From Ferroplasma acidarmanus Fer1 (GTDB taxonomy: Archaea; Thermoplasmatota; Thermoplasmata; Thermoplasmatales; Thermoplasmataceae): DNA of 64,000 bases. A model generated the notes under the pieces. That model did not search any database, was not told the DNA's origin, and was given only the letters and a program-made list of their open reading frames with translations. Made by a program: the position numbers and the translations under genes. Numbering within the stretch: the first letter of the stretch is position 1; the number at the start of each line of letters is the position of its first letter. Below are positions 54,376-63,318 of the stretch, in pieces. The stretch is taken from positions 620,001 through 684,000 of the forward strand of contig NC_021592.1 of the NCBI RefSeq assembly GCF_000152265.2, in the 5' to 3' direction.

Positions 54376-55504
54376 CCTTTCCGTATTTTTTTATTAAGGC
54401 CTCACTTATTACCTTTTTCCTGATTTCATTGGTTCCTGCGCCTATTGTTAGCAGTATGGAGTCCCTGAACACACGTTCTATTTCAAAGTCTTTTATGTAA
54501 CCATAACCGCCAAAAATTTGCAGGGCTTCCCTTGCTATGTATTCCGATGACTCGGATGCATAAAGTATTGCGGAGGCAGCATCCAGGGAATCCATCCGGT
54601 CTTCCTGCACCCTTTTTAGAGCTTCCATGGCAAAAAGACGGGAGGATTCAAATTTAGTATACATGTATGCAAGTTTCTCCTGTACCAGCTCAAAATCACT
54701 TATAGGCCTGCCGAACTGTTTTCTCTCGGACGCATAGCCTATTGCAAGATCCAGTGCCCTCCTTGCTATTCCTATTGAATTGAATGCAAGTACAGCCCGC
54801 TCCAGGTTTAAGCCGCTTAACAATACATTTCTTCCCCCATTCAGTTTTCCTACTATTCTGTTCTCCGGCAAAATAATATCATTGAAGAATATTGTTCCTG
54901 TAGGTGAACCCCTCATGCCAGTTTTATCGAACTCCTGGCCCCTGGAAAATCCCCTGTCAGAGGATTCAACCACAAATGGAGTTATGTTTTCCCCGGTTCT
55001 AGCATAGACAAGAAAAATATCTGCATATGGGGCATTTGTAATGAATGTCTTGCTTCCATTCAATATAAAATTTCCTTTATCCATTGTTGCTGATGTTTTC
55101 ATTGAAAGTGCATCCGATCCCGATGAGGGTTCTGTCATTCCAAGTGAGCCTACGTGTTCCCCGGAACATAGCTTCTCTAAATATTTCTCACGCAAGTATT
55201 CTGACCCGTTCCTGTAGAGATTGTCCAGGCACAGGTTGCTGTGCGCCCCATATGAGAGCCCTAATGAACCTGATGCATAGCTTATTTCCTCCTCTATGAT
55301 GGCCTGGGATACGTAATCTGACCCTGATCCACCGTATTGCTCCGGAATGGTTACACCCAGATAACCCTCCTTTCCCATCTTCCTGAAGAGTTCCCTCGGA
55401 AAGAAATTCTCCCTATCCATTTTTGCTGCTACTGGAATTATCTCCTTTTCTGCAAATTCCTTTGCGCTCTGCTGAATCATAATATATTCATCTTTCAAAT
55501 GCAC
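54356..55504 (-). CDS. Acyl-CoA dehydrogenase (isovaleryl-CoA dehydrogenase-like)
   Basis: 382 residues. It oxidises acyl-CoA to enoyl-CoA with FAD and passes electrons to ETF. Family motifs: EEISYASGSLGLSYGAH, GSLGMTEPSSGSDAL, GSKTFITNAPYAD, and YASERKQFGRPISDFEL. The catalytic base seems to be the Glu in SGLNLERAVL, the isovaleryl-type position, because the MCAD-type Glu position reads GAGTNEI. First gene of the operon with the thiolase-like and DUF35 proteins; ETF genes are at 40.4-42.0 kb. Confidence 0.94.
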   Translation of the reverse strand: MHLKDEYIMIQQSAKEFAEKEIIPVAAKMDRENFFPRELFRKMGKEGYLGVTIPEQYGGSGSDYVSQAIIEEEISYASGSLGLSYGAHSNLCLDNLYRNGSEYLREKYLEKLCSGEHVGSLGMTEPSSGSDALSMKTSATMDKGNFILNGSKTFITNAPYADIFLVYARTGENITPFVVESSDRGFSRGQEFDKTGMRGSPTGTIFFNDIILPENRIVGKLNGGRNVLLSGLNLERAVLAFNSIGIARRALDLAIGYASERKQFGRPISDFELVQEKLAYMYTKFESSRLFAMEALKRVQEDRMDSLDAASAILYASESSEYIAREALQIFGGYGYIKDFEIERVFRDSILLTIGAGTNEIRKKVISEALIKKYGKGGKSVK

Positions 55505-55962
55505 ACCTTACAAAAAGATAATTTCACGCTATATAAACATGTACAGTGGAACAAATTCATAATTTCATGGGCAAGAAATTTTTTATCCTTCAAGGATGAA
55601 TCTATGAGAGTTTAGCCTTTTACTTTTGTCCGGATTTAGGAAATATTTGAATTATTCCTCTATCTGGCTGTTATATTTTCTCTGATTTATCTGGTCAAAT
55701 TTAAATTTCCTCGTTCAAAAATTGCCATTTTTCTAATCTGTCAGGATAGATTCAAAGTCTTTCCATAATGCCTTTCAATGTCAAGATATTTTATTCTTTT
55801 AAACTGTTTAAAAGGAATATAAAGAGGGTTACAGGTTGGGTATTAGTTCAGAATCTACCTCTTGGCAAATAGAGAAGTTATGCTATTATTATGGATAGAG
55901 AACTGATAGTTAAATTTCTACTGAATATAGAAATATATATATATCTATGTGTTAATAATACT
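55505..55962. other. Gene-free interval
   Basis: About 460 bases between the dehydrogenase and the second secreted-protein gene. The stretch near 55780-55860 has short open pieces in a broken frame that could be old transposase coding, but I cannot identify it. TATA-like ATATATATATAT lies just before the ATG at 55963. Confidence 0.4.
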
Positions 55963-57096
55963 ATGAAGAAGAAAATAATAATAGGTGTATTAATGGTAGC
56001 TATATTTTTGATGTCAGGCTTTAATATTGTTACGGGCATAGAAAATACGGGTGCAAATACTGCGGTTACATCTCTTTCTTCAAACTCTTCAGTGTATAAC
56101 AAAAATGGAAATAATTTAAAAAATATTGAAAATCAGAAAATTAATATCTATAAGGTAGGCAATTACAGCATATTGTCGTGTAATAATATGCTATCTAGAA
56201 ATAATATATTAAATGTGGACATAGATAATCATTATTATGAAATAAAGTGGATTGTAAGCATGGTTGCAGGAAACGAAACTTTCCAGTTGCATTTCCATAA
56301 CTATAACATAATTTATACGGATAATTCAATAATAGTACATGGATGGGATAGATATGCAGGCATATATAATGTATTATCAGTCAATAATAAGAGTTTAAAT
56401 TCCAATATAGTAATAAAAAGCAATGTAGCAGCCGTATACAACATAAAATTTGTTGAGGGAAATAATATAAAAAATTACAGGACAGTTAAATTGTCAGATA
56501 ATTACAGTGCATCATTGATAAATGGCATAAAAACATCATGGGCAAATGAAATGGGGATTTTCCATAATGGAATATTAAGAATAAACAATAATTCATACAT
56601 GCTTTCACTTAATTTCAACAATATAAAATTAAACAAAGGACAGGCATATTCAATAGATCCCGCAATCAAGCCAATGCGATTGCCTGTGGAACCATGTACA
56701 ACTACACTCACATTTAAATTATACGATAACACACTCACTAAAATAGATATTTATAACATTAAGAATGAAATCATAGTTGACGGAACAGATATTTCTTATG
56801 ATGCATATTATTGCTTAATTGATACAGCTAACTGGCATAAAGTTTCATGTTCAACTAGCCATGGAAATTATTACAGCACTATTAACGCGTGTTTCATGGG
56901 TTATTTCGGAACATTTTGGCTAACCGCAGTAAGTACAGAAATATCACTTAGTTCTGGGGTATTTCATGGAACTATAAAGATTGCGATACTTGAATTGGTT
57001 GATAACGTATGGATACCGTATAAAAGTGAAACAGTTGTCAATAGTCAGATATCTGCTGCTACGGATAATTCTTATAAAGAATATATAATATCATGA
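55963..57096 (+). CDS. Secreted or surface protein of unknown function
   Basis: 377 residues from ATG 55963, after an A/T-rich promoter; a frame 24 codons longer is rejected because its extra part is A/T-run translation. Signal segment KKKIIIGVLMVAIFLMSGF at residues 2-20; the ending LMSGF resembles MMSGF of the other secreted protein at 51.5 kb. The mature part is rich in Asn, Ser and Tyr, beta-like, with many N-x-S/T sites and several cysteines (two close together around residue 300). No family recognised. Confidence 0.75.
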   Translation: MKKKIIIGVLMVAIFLMSGFNIVTGIENTGANTAVTSLSSNSSVYNKNGNNLKNIENQKINIYKVGNYSILSCNNMLSRNNILNVDIDNHYYEIKWIVSMVAGNETFQLHFHNYNIIYTDNSIIVHGWDRYAGIYNVLSVNNKSLNSNIVIKSNVAAVYNIKFVEGNNIKNYRTVKLSDNYSASLINGIKTSWANEMGIFHNGILRINNNSYMLSLNFNNIKLNKGQAYSIDPAIKPMRLPVEPCTTTLTFKLYDNTLTKIDIYNIKNEIIVDGTDISYDAYYCLIDTANWHKVSCSTSHGNYYSTINACFMGYFGTFWLTAVSTEISLSSGVFHGTIKIAILELVDNVWIPYKSETVVNSQISAATDNSYKEYIIS

Positions 57097-57105
57097 GATG
57101 TAAAA

Positions 57106-57495
57106 ATGGCAGGTATACTATATGACATAATGATCGAAAGCGTATCTTTATTTGGTATAATTTTCTGGATTGTTTTATCTATTGTACTTTTTTTAGTTTA
57201 TAGAATGTATATTTCGAATAAAAAAGCAATTATATCCTCAATAGTTATTGGACGAATATTTACTATTTTATCAATATACCCGGTAAATTCAATAGTGATT
57301 AAAAGTATATGCCCCGGTCCTGGATATGGCCAGTTTTATCCGCTTACTTTTATGATCTTTATTTCTTTTATAAATGGATTTGCATTTTCCTTAATTATAT
57401 ATTATTTTTATAATTCTAAAATAGCAATAAAAATTGGAATACTAACGTTTGCAATATTATTTCTTGCCATTAATATTGCGGCTGCTCCTGCTTAG
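57106..57495 (+). CDS. Four-span membrane protein, partner of the secreted protein
   Basis: 129 residues, four membrane spans and few loops. The start is nine bases after the stop of the secreted-protein gene, on the same strand. The arrangement (secreted protein then small membrane protein) mirrors the pair at 51.3-52.3 kb, although sequences are not clearly alike. Function unknown. The insertion of IS481 follows about 100 bases later. Confidence 0.7.
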   Translation: MAGILYDIMIESVSLFGIIFWIVLSIVLFLVYRMYISNKKAIISSIVIGRIFTILSIYPVNSIVIKSICPGPGYGQFYPLTFMIFISFINGFAFSLIIYYFYNSKIAIKIGILTFAILFLAINIAAAPA

Positions 57496-57591
57496 AATTA
57501 TAAGAATATCCAATTTGTTTTTTTGTCTCTTTGATGCCTGACTGGATTTACATGCCATTTCCCTTATTACATTTTTTAATTTTATAGTTAT

Positions 57592-58573
57592 TGTACTGTC
57601 CCATTATTATTTCCTTTATATACTGTATGAATTTATATTTTTTCATTTTACCACCATTTTATTTTTATATGCCATTGCTGGTGTAACTATATTATCACCA
57701 TCTGACAGTGAGTCATGCATCCTTTCATAGTTGTAATGGTATACTACCTCTTCCCAGGTACTGAAATATGGCCTTAAACGTTTTATGGTATAGTTTAATC
57801 TCTCCAGTTTTCCATTTGTTTCAGGGTGTTTTACCCTTCCAAGTATGTGTTTTATATTACTGTTATCTAAGTATTCCTGGAACTTATTGTGATCTCCAGG
57901 TATTCCATTCTTACCATTTGAAAAGAACTGTGTTCCATGGTCTGTTAATATCTCTTCAGGCTTACCGTAAGTGTTTATTGCTATTTCCAGTGCTTCTATT
58001 GTATTATCTATTGTTTCCTCACCGTATATTCCCATTCCTACTATGAACCTTGAAGCATCATCTTCTATTATTATTAACTTCTCACTGTCACTGTATTTAG
58101 TCCAGTCCATATGCCATAGTGAGTTGCTATGTTTCCTCTCATATTTTATATATTTTCTCTGTTTCTTCTTATTATTGCTGTTATCAACCATATTTAATAA
58201 TAACAGTATTCTGTATATATTGTTTTTAGCTATTATTATCCCCTTTCTTTTAAGGTATTTCCTTATTCTTTCAGGTCCTGACATAGGGTATTCATATCTT
58301 ATTTTTTTAACTATTTCTATATCCTTGCTGTTTAATTCCCTATGTTTCCTTTTACCTATTGTATATTCTCCATTATCCCTGTATTTTTTGTATATGTAAT
58401 TTACATACCTTGTTGTTATTTTCATTTCCTTAGCTATTTCTGTAGATGATCTTCTCTTATTTTTCTCCCTTATTATATATTTTATTTTTTTCTCATTTAA
58501 CTTCATTCTGGGCTTATATTCTTTTATTATATTTTTAGAGGGTATATATAGGAAATATTTACGGGACAATATA
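57592..58573 (-). mobile_element. IS481-like insertion sequence with 14-bp target duplication
   Basis: About 980 bases. Imperfect terminal inverted repeats of about 30 bases: the left end begins TGTACTGTCCCATTATTATT and the reverse complement of the right end begins TATATTGTCCCGTAAATATT; both continue with TTCCT and TATATAC. Immediately outside, the 14 bases AATTTTATAGTTAT occur identically at 57578-57591 and 58574-58587, a target-site duplication in the range known for IS481. The perfect duplication suggests recent insertion. Confidence 0.9.
57643..58506 (-). CDS. IS481-family DDE transposase
   Basis: 287 residues from ATG 58506. An N-terminal helix-turn-helix (STEIAKEMKITTRYVNYIYKK) is followed by the DDE core: WHMDWTK (first D), EEILTDHGTQF (second D) and HPETNGKLERLNY (Glu). 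The open frame extends to a TTG inside the right terminal repeat (58569); the repeat also contains a TATA-like CCTATATATACC, which fits a transcript starting close to the ATG. The frame is undamaged, so the element may be active. Confidence 0.92.
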   Translation of the reverse strand: MKLNEKKIKYIIREKNKRRSSTEIAKEMKITTRYVNYIYKKYRDNGEYTIGKRKHRELNSKDIEIVKKIRYEYPMSGPERIRKYLKRKGIIIAKNNIYRILLLLNMVDNSNNKKKQRKYIKYERKHSNSLWHMDWTKYSDSEKLIIIEDDASRFIVGMGIYGEETIDNTIEALEIAINTYGKPEEILTDHGTQFFSNGKNGIPGDHNKFQEYLDNSNIKHILGRVKHPETNGKLERLNYTIKRLRPYFSTWEEVVYHYNYERMHDSLSDGDNIVTPAMAYKNKMVVK

Positions 58574-58655
58574 AATTTTATAGTTATATATCATATTAAG
58601 CAGGAGGAATAGCTATTTTTCAAGCAATAAGTGAAAAAGGGCGATATTTAAGCTA

Positions 58656-59414
58656 TTACAGATTAATATCTGCAAATGGAAGAATAATATTTTCACTGTA
58701 TTTTGCTTTTAAAACGGAAACGGTTTCATCTGTAAGATGTACCGGCACCAGTTTCTTCGCATGGCTTTCTCCGAAACCCTTTATTGCCGACGAGTAAGTA
58801 GAGTGTTTCCAGAATTTTGCTATTTCAGCATCTTTATCCGTATATGTCATTTCATGCAAAAGGATATCTGCATTTTCCCCTAAAAGTGGAATATTATCGT
58901 TATAGGCTGTATCTCCCGTATAGGCAATAGTATTACCACGGTATTCCAGCCTGTACATATTGTCCGGAATGATATGGTTCCCTGAAAATGCTTCTATGTA
59001 GTCATTCTCACTTTTGTCTATAAATTCCGTTTTAATCTCGTATACTTCCCCATTATTGTTTATCTCCACATAATTGGGTTTTACGCTGAACATATAATTA
59101 TCCGGGGTATTATATATCTGCAATATTTTTTCTGTATTTTTTCTTATTCCTTTTGGTCCCATGATTGTCAATTCATCTTTTACATTTCTGGCTCCCCTGT
59201 ACCAGAGTATTTCAGCAAGGCCGCCGTAGTGGTCAAGGTGCATGTGGCTGATTAGCATTTTATCAATTTTTGCAGGGTCAATCCCATTTTCAAGCATGGA
59301 TTCAATTGTATGTGGCCCGCAGTCAAGGACAATATGCCCATCAATTATAATTGAAACGTTCCTTTTCCCTGCCTGTATGTGTGATGACCAGTTTCCTAAA
59401 AATTTAATTTGCAT
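58656..59414 (-). CDS. Metallo-beta-lactamase fold hydrolase (RNase Z/arylsulfatase-like)
   Basis: 252 residues. The metal-binding motif HMHLDH (SHMHLDHYGGL) is near residue 56, preceded by IVLDCGPHTIE and followed by AYTGDTAYND (the metal-bridging Asp region) and LVPVHLT (final His). Resembles RNase Z-like and MBL phosphodiesterase groups but lacks the clear RNase Z arm, so the substrate is left open. Its stop lies 82 bases from the IS481 right repeat. Probably monocistronic. Confidence 0.88.
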   Translation of the reverse strand: MQIKFLGNWSSHIQAGKRNVSIIIDGHIVLDCGPHTIESMLENGIDPAKIDKMLISHMHLDHYGGLAEILWYRGARNVKDELTIMGPKGIRKNTEKILQIYNTPDNYMFSVKPNYVEINNNGEVYEIKTEFIDKSENDYIEAFSGNHIIPDNMYRLEYRGNTIAYTGDTAYNDNIPLLGENADILLHEMTYTDKDAEIAKFWKHSTYSSAIKGFGESHAKKLVPVHLTDETVSVLKAKYSENIILPFADINL

Positions 59415-59569
59415 TTCAAATCATTCCTCCTATTTCCTGTTCCGTTTATTGACATATACAATCAAGCCAACCTTTTAATTAAATATTCTCCATATATAAA
59501 CCATAGGCATATATATTCCAGTATAGCTTATTTGGATTTTTCTTAAATACGGGGCATTTATAGAACGCT

Positions 59570-60952
59570 ATGGGGTATAACGCTCTGGATAATGCAAGGA
59601 TAAATTCTCTGCATAAGAAAATCACAGCACTTTCGGTTGGAGGAACATTCCTGGATGGTTACGATATTTCAATAATATCTGTAGCCCTTATAGTTATGTC
59701 CAAAACTGCATTTGGGCTGGATACTGATTTTGGCAAAGCTATGATAGCGGCATCTACAACAATAGGAATGCTCGTCGGCGCAATTCTGTTCGGGTACATA
59801 ACTGATCTGTACGGCAGGCGGACAATGTATATGTATGACATGGCTTTATTTATTGTACTGACAGCAGCTGAAGCATTTTCATGGAGCTTTGCCTCATTGT
59901 TTATTATGAGATTTATCCTCGGACTTGGATTAGGTGCCGATTACGCTATAGGTACAACAATAATCGGGGAATTTTCTCCGGTGAAATACAGGGGGAAACT
60001 GCTGGTAACCAACGTGCTTTCATGGTTTTTAGGTGCAGCAGTAGCAGCAGTAACAGGATATCTTCTGCTCCCGCTGGGAAATGAGTCATGGAGATATATG
60101 TTTCTACTTGGGATAATCCCGGCCGCCATAATTCTGGTACTGAGGAGGGATGTTCCAGAGTCGCCCAGGTGGCTAAGCAATAAGGGCAATGCCAGTGAAG
60201 CTGAGGATATAGAACGGAGGTTGACCGGCACTTCTGATAATTTAACTGCAATTAAACGTGATAATAAGAACCCTTTGAAAGAGCTGCTAAGCAGAAAATA
60301 CATAAAGAGCCTTCTTTTTGTGGGAATATTCTGGTTTACATTTGATGCGGCATTCTATGGAATAAGTATATTCAGCCCCACAATACTGGAATTGCTGGGT
60401 TTAAAAGCAAGGTTAGCGGTGCTTGGGTCTGCTGTTTTTGATACATTTGCAATAATTGGAAGCTTAATAGCAATTCTCCTGATCGATAGAATAGGCAGGA
60501 AAGGGATAACAATAATTGGATTCTCCGGTATGGTAATATCACTCCTAAGCCTTGGAATTATAACATTTTACGTTCCTGATAGGTCAGCATTTATAACAGA
60601 TGGAATCCTCATATTTGCACTGTTTCTAATATTTTATATAACTGAAGCAATAGGACCAGGTTCTACTGATTTTGTTTACCCGGTAGAACTTTTCCCCACG
60701 GAAGACAGGGCAAGTGCACAGGGATTCGGGACATCAGTTAGCCGTATCGGGGCTATTCTTGGCATTACAACGTTCCCGTTTATTGTTTCAATCTATGGCT
60801 TCAGCACCAGCCTTTTCTTCTTCACCGGTTTATCTGTAATTGGCTTGCTTGCTACCATATTCCTTGCTACTGAAACAAAGGGAAAAACACTTGAGCAGGT
60901 TAATGAAATAGAGGAGGGAAAAATTAGCAAATTTAAAGCCGGGGCAAAATAA
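59570..60952 (+). CDS. MFS transporter, sugar-porter-like
   Basis: 460 residues with 12 spans and a large central loop. Motifs: YITDLYGRRTMY (G-R-R loop after TM2), RFILGLGLGADYAIG (before TM5), PESPRWL at the start of the central loop, and LFPTEDRASAQG after TM10, together typical of the sugar porter/phosphate-symporter group. The N-terminal SVGGTFLDGYDISIISVA (with DGYD) is typical of the group that includes metabolite:H+ symporters. Substrate unknown; divergent from the MBL gene. Confidence 0.92.
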   Translation: MGYNALDNARINSLHKKITALSVGGTFLDGYDISIISVALIVMSKTAFGLDTDFGKAMIAASTTIGMLVGAILFGYITDLYGRRTMYMYDMALFIVLTAAEAFSWSFASLFIMRFILGLGLGADYAIGTTIIGEFSPVKYRGKLLVTNVLSWFLGAAVAAVTGYLLLPLGNESWRYMFLLGIIPAAIILVLRRDVPESPRWLSNKGNASEAEDIERRLTGTSDNLTAIKRDNKNPLKELLSRKYIKSLLFVGIFWFTFDAAFYGISIFSPTILELLGLKARLAVLGSAVFDTFAIIGSLIAILLIDRIGRKGITIIGFSGMVISLLSLGIITFYVPDRSAFITDGILIFALFLIFYITEAIGPGSTDFVYPVELFPTEDRASAQGFGTSVSRIGAILGITTFPFIVSIYGFSTSLFFFTGLSVIGLLATIFLATETKGKTLEQVNEIEEGKISKFKAGAK

Positions 60953-61067
60953 TTTTAAAATTTTTTGTAATTTAAACATTAAGCTAAAAGCCATAATACG
61001 TTAATTTATATATTTTCCATTCAGGTTTCATTCAAAGCATATATATGTATCAACGCAATCCAAATCT

Positions 61068-62273
61068 ATGTTAAGTTATGATAGAATAGTCAGAGCAGGA
61101 AATGAGATAAAGGGGAAGATACATAGAACGCCATTATTCCATTCAACAACATTCAGCAATATGTTTTCATGTGACGTTTACTTTAAAATGGAGAATTTTC
61201 AGAAGACGGGGTCTTTCAAATCCAGAGGAGCTATGGTAAAATTTTCAACGTTGACCGCTGAACAGAAAAAAAATGGAGTAATAACCGCCAGTGCAGGAAA
61301 TCACGCACAGGGAGTGGCTTTTGCGGCTTCCTATTATGGCGTTGATGCAAAAATTGTCATGCCTGAAACAACACCGCCTGCCAAGGTAAACGCTGTCCAA
61401 TCCTATGGCGGCACAGTTATACTAAAGGGCAATAGCTACGACGAAGCACATGAATATGCGGTACAGGTTTCAGTGGACGAGAAAAGGGAATTTATTGAAG
61501 CTTATAACGATGAGGATGTTATTGCCGGGCAGGGGACAATAGGCCTTGAAATTTTAGAAGATGTGAAACCGGACATTGTAATAGTGCCAATAGGTGGTGG
61601 AGGGCTTATTTCAGGGATATCATTTGCAATTAAATCAAAAAACAAGGATATAAAAATAATAGGGGTAGAGTCCGAAAAGGCAAATGCCATGGAATTATCT
61701 ATAAAGGAAGGCAAAATAGTTCCATACACCAGCAACGATACAATTGCTGATGGAATCGCCGTAAAATATCCGGGAAATATAACATTTGAACTGGTAAAGA
61801 AATATGTGGATGGAGTTGTTACAGTATCGGATGAGAATATTGCATATGCACTATTCAAGCTGCTTGAAAGGGAAAAAGTGCTTGTGGAGCCTTCCGGCGC
61901 AGCTGGCCTTGCAGCATTATTTGAAAATAAAATTGATGTTAAGGGCAAGAAAGTTGTTATTGTACTTTCAGGAGGGAACGTAAACTTCCTACTGCTGTCA
62001 AACATAATATACAGGGCGCTTGAAATGGAAAACAAGTTGCTTCGCCTTGAATTCAATCTGCCTGACCACCCGGGTATAATGGAAAAAATAGTAAATGCCA
62101 TATCATCTTCCGGAGCCAATATATACCATGCTGAGGTGGATAATTTAAACAAGGATACGCCTATAGGATACCAGTATCTCCTATTCACAATAAACATCCT
62201 TGACAAATCGAGAATAGATGAATTGCTCGGGAGCCTCGATAAACTTGGCTATAAATACCGGATAATAGGATAG
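61068..62273 (+). CDS. ilvA: Threonine ammonia-lyase (threonine deaminase)
   Basis: 401 residues. PLP enzyme that turns threonine into 2-oxobutyrate and ammonia, first step toward isoleucine. PLP lysine K51 in GSFKSRGAM; SAGNHAQGVA, the glycine loop PIGGGGLISG, and a PLP phosphate-binding VLSGGN are present. A C-terminal ACT-like domain (about 325-400: DHPGIMEKIVNAISSSGANIY) suggests feedback control by an amino acid. Convergent with acylphosphatase (4-base gap). Confidence 0.95.
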   Translation: MLSYDRIVRAGNEIKGKIHRTPLFHSTTFSNMFSCDVYFKMENFQKTGSFKSRGAMVKFSTLTAEQKKNGVITASAGNHAQGVAFAASYYGVDAKIVMPETTPPAKVNAVQSYGGTVILKGNSYDEAHEYAVQVSVDEKREFIEAYNDEDVIAGQGTIGLEILEDVKPDIVIVPIGGGGLISGISFAIKSKNKDIKIIGVESEKANAMELSIKEGKIVPYTSNDTIADGIAVKYPGNITFELVKKYVDGVVTVSDENIAYALFKLLEREKVLVEPSGAAGLAALFENKIDVKGKKVVIVLSGGNVNFLLLSNIIYRALEMENKLLRLEFNLPDHPGIMEKIVNAISSSGANIYHAEVDNLNKDTPIGYQYLLFTINILDKSRIDELLGSLDKLGYKYRIIG

Positions 62274-62277
62274 GCAA

Positions 62278-62547
62278 TTAATCCCTTATTATTTCAAAAG
62301 AATCAAAATTAGCATCATCGGCTGGCATGGATTCAACAGATGATAATTCTGCTAAGGGGATTTTTCTGCAATAGCCATCCATAATTGATATCATTTCCTC
62401 ATCCCCTGAAAACACAGCAGAAACAGAGCCATCCTGATTATTTTTAACCCAGCCCTTTATGCCCAGCTCTACTGCCTTTTTCTTCACATGTGCCCTGAAG
62501 CCAATTCCCTGTACAGTGCCATGAAATACAAATTTAACTGTTGACAT
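62278..62547 (-). CDS. acyP: Acylphosphatase
   Basis: 89 residues. It hydrolyses acyl phosphates such as acetyl or carbamoyl phosphate. The signature VQGIGFRAHVKKKA contains the catalytic Arg, and GWVKNNQDGSV the catalytic Asn; the standard two-layer alpha/beta size fits. It lies 34 bases after the stop of the regulator gene on the same strand, so they may be cotranscribed. Confidence 0.96.
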   Translation of the reverse strand: MSTVKFVFHGTVQGIGFRAHVKKKAVELGIKGWVKNNQDGSVSAVFSGDEEMISIMDGYCRKIPLAELSSVESMPADDANFDSFEIIRD

Positions 62548-62581
62548 AATGGATCATCATACTTTTCAATAAATTTTTTTC

Positions 62582-63208
62582 TCATAGCTTATTTTCAATG
62601 TATTCCCCTACAATTTTACGGAGTGTCTTTCTTAATATTTCCGACAGTGCTGCGGTTGAAATGTCTAACTGTTCCGCTATTTCAGTCAGGCTCAGCTTCC
62701 GTTCCGGGTCAAAGTATCCTTCGTCGTATAGCCTGACTATGATCTCTGCTTCCCTGTGTGTTATGCCGAAATTTTCTTTAAAATTTATATTGCCAATAGA
62801 ATAAACAATGCCATTCATTTCCAGCATATGCTTTAATTCCAGTAATTTGCCATAGTTCTGGAATAGTAGCCGGTAACTAATCGCGGATGAATTGATAGCT
62901 TTGCTTCCAAGTATTATGGAATCCAGTGAGCCTATTATGGAGCATGCACTGCAACATGATGATTTTGCCCATATTGTTTTATTCCCCGTTTTCAATGTGC
63001 TGCTGGTGAGTTTTTTTATTCCTTCCAGGGCTTTTTCAGCATCCTCTGCTGATTCAAATGTTATCCTGTGTGTTGTGCTCTTTCCATCTATCTTTAATCT
63101 TTCTATACCTGCACCTTTGAAATTCTCAAATATATAATTTGTAACATCACAATCTGATCGCTCAAGCGTAAATTCTGCTTCTACCTCCCTGTTAATTTTA
63201 GCCAACAT
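62582..63208 (-). CDS. Bat-type HTH_10 transcriptional regulator with a Cys cluster
   Basis: 208 residues from ATG 63208 (an ATG seven codons upstream is also possible). The C-terminal HTH_10 domain (about 150-205: ITHREAEIIVRLYDEGYFD ... LTEIAEQLDISTAALSEIL) resembles bacterio-opsin activator. The N-terminal part has a ferredoxin-like alpha/beta fold that usually senses a ligand. C85, C86 and C89 in SSCCSACS form a small cluster that could bind metal. Divergent from the cytochrome bd gene (111 bases), which is a plausible target. Confidence 0.85.
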   Translation of the reverse strand: MLAKINREVEAEFTLERSDCDVTNYIFENFKGAGIERLKIDGKSTTHRITFESAEDAEKALEGIKKLTSSTLKTGNKTIWAKSSCCSACSIIGSLDSIILGSKAINSSAISYRLLFQNYGKLLELKHMLEMNGIVYSIGNINFKENFGITHREAEIIVRLYDEGYFDPERKLSLTEIAEQLDISTAALSEILRKTLRKIVGEYIENKL

Positions 63209-63318
63209 TATCTTATTGCAAATATGCATAAATATCTTTCATAGGTGTATAATAAGGATATACCTGATATATAAGGTAGTTCAATTAAATACTTTCAATT
63301 AATATAATTTTGATTAAG

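Noticed and set aside
55780-55870. Possible transposase fragment before the second secreted-protein gene
   Set aside because: Only short open pieces, no motif that identifies a family.
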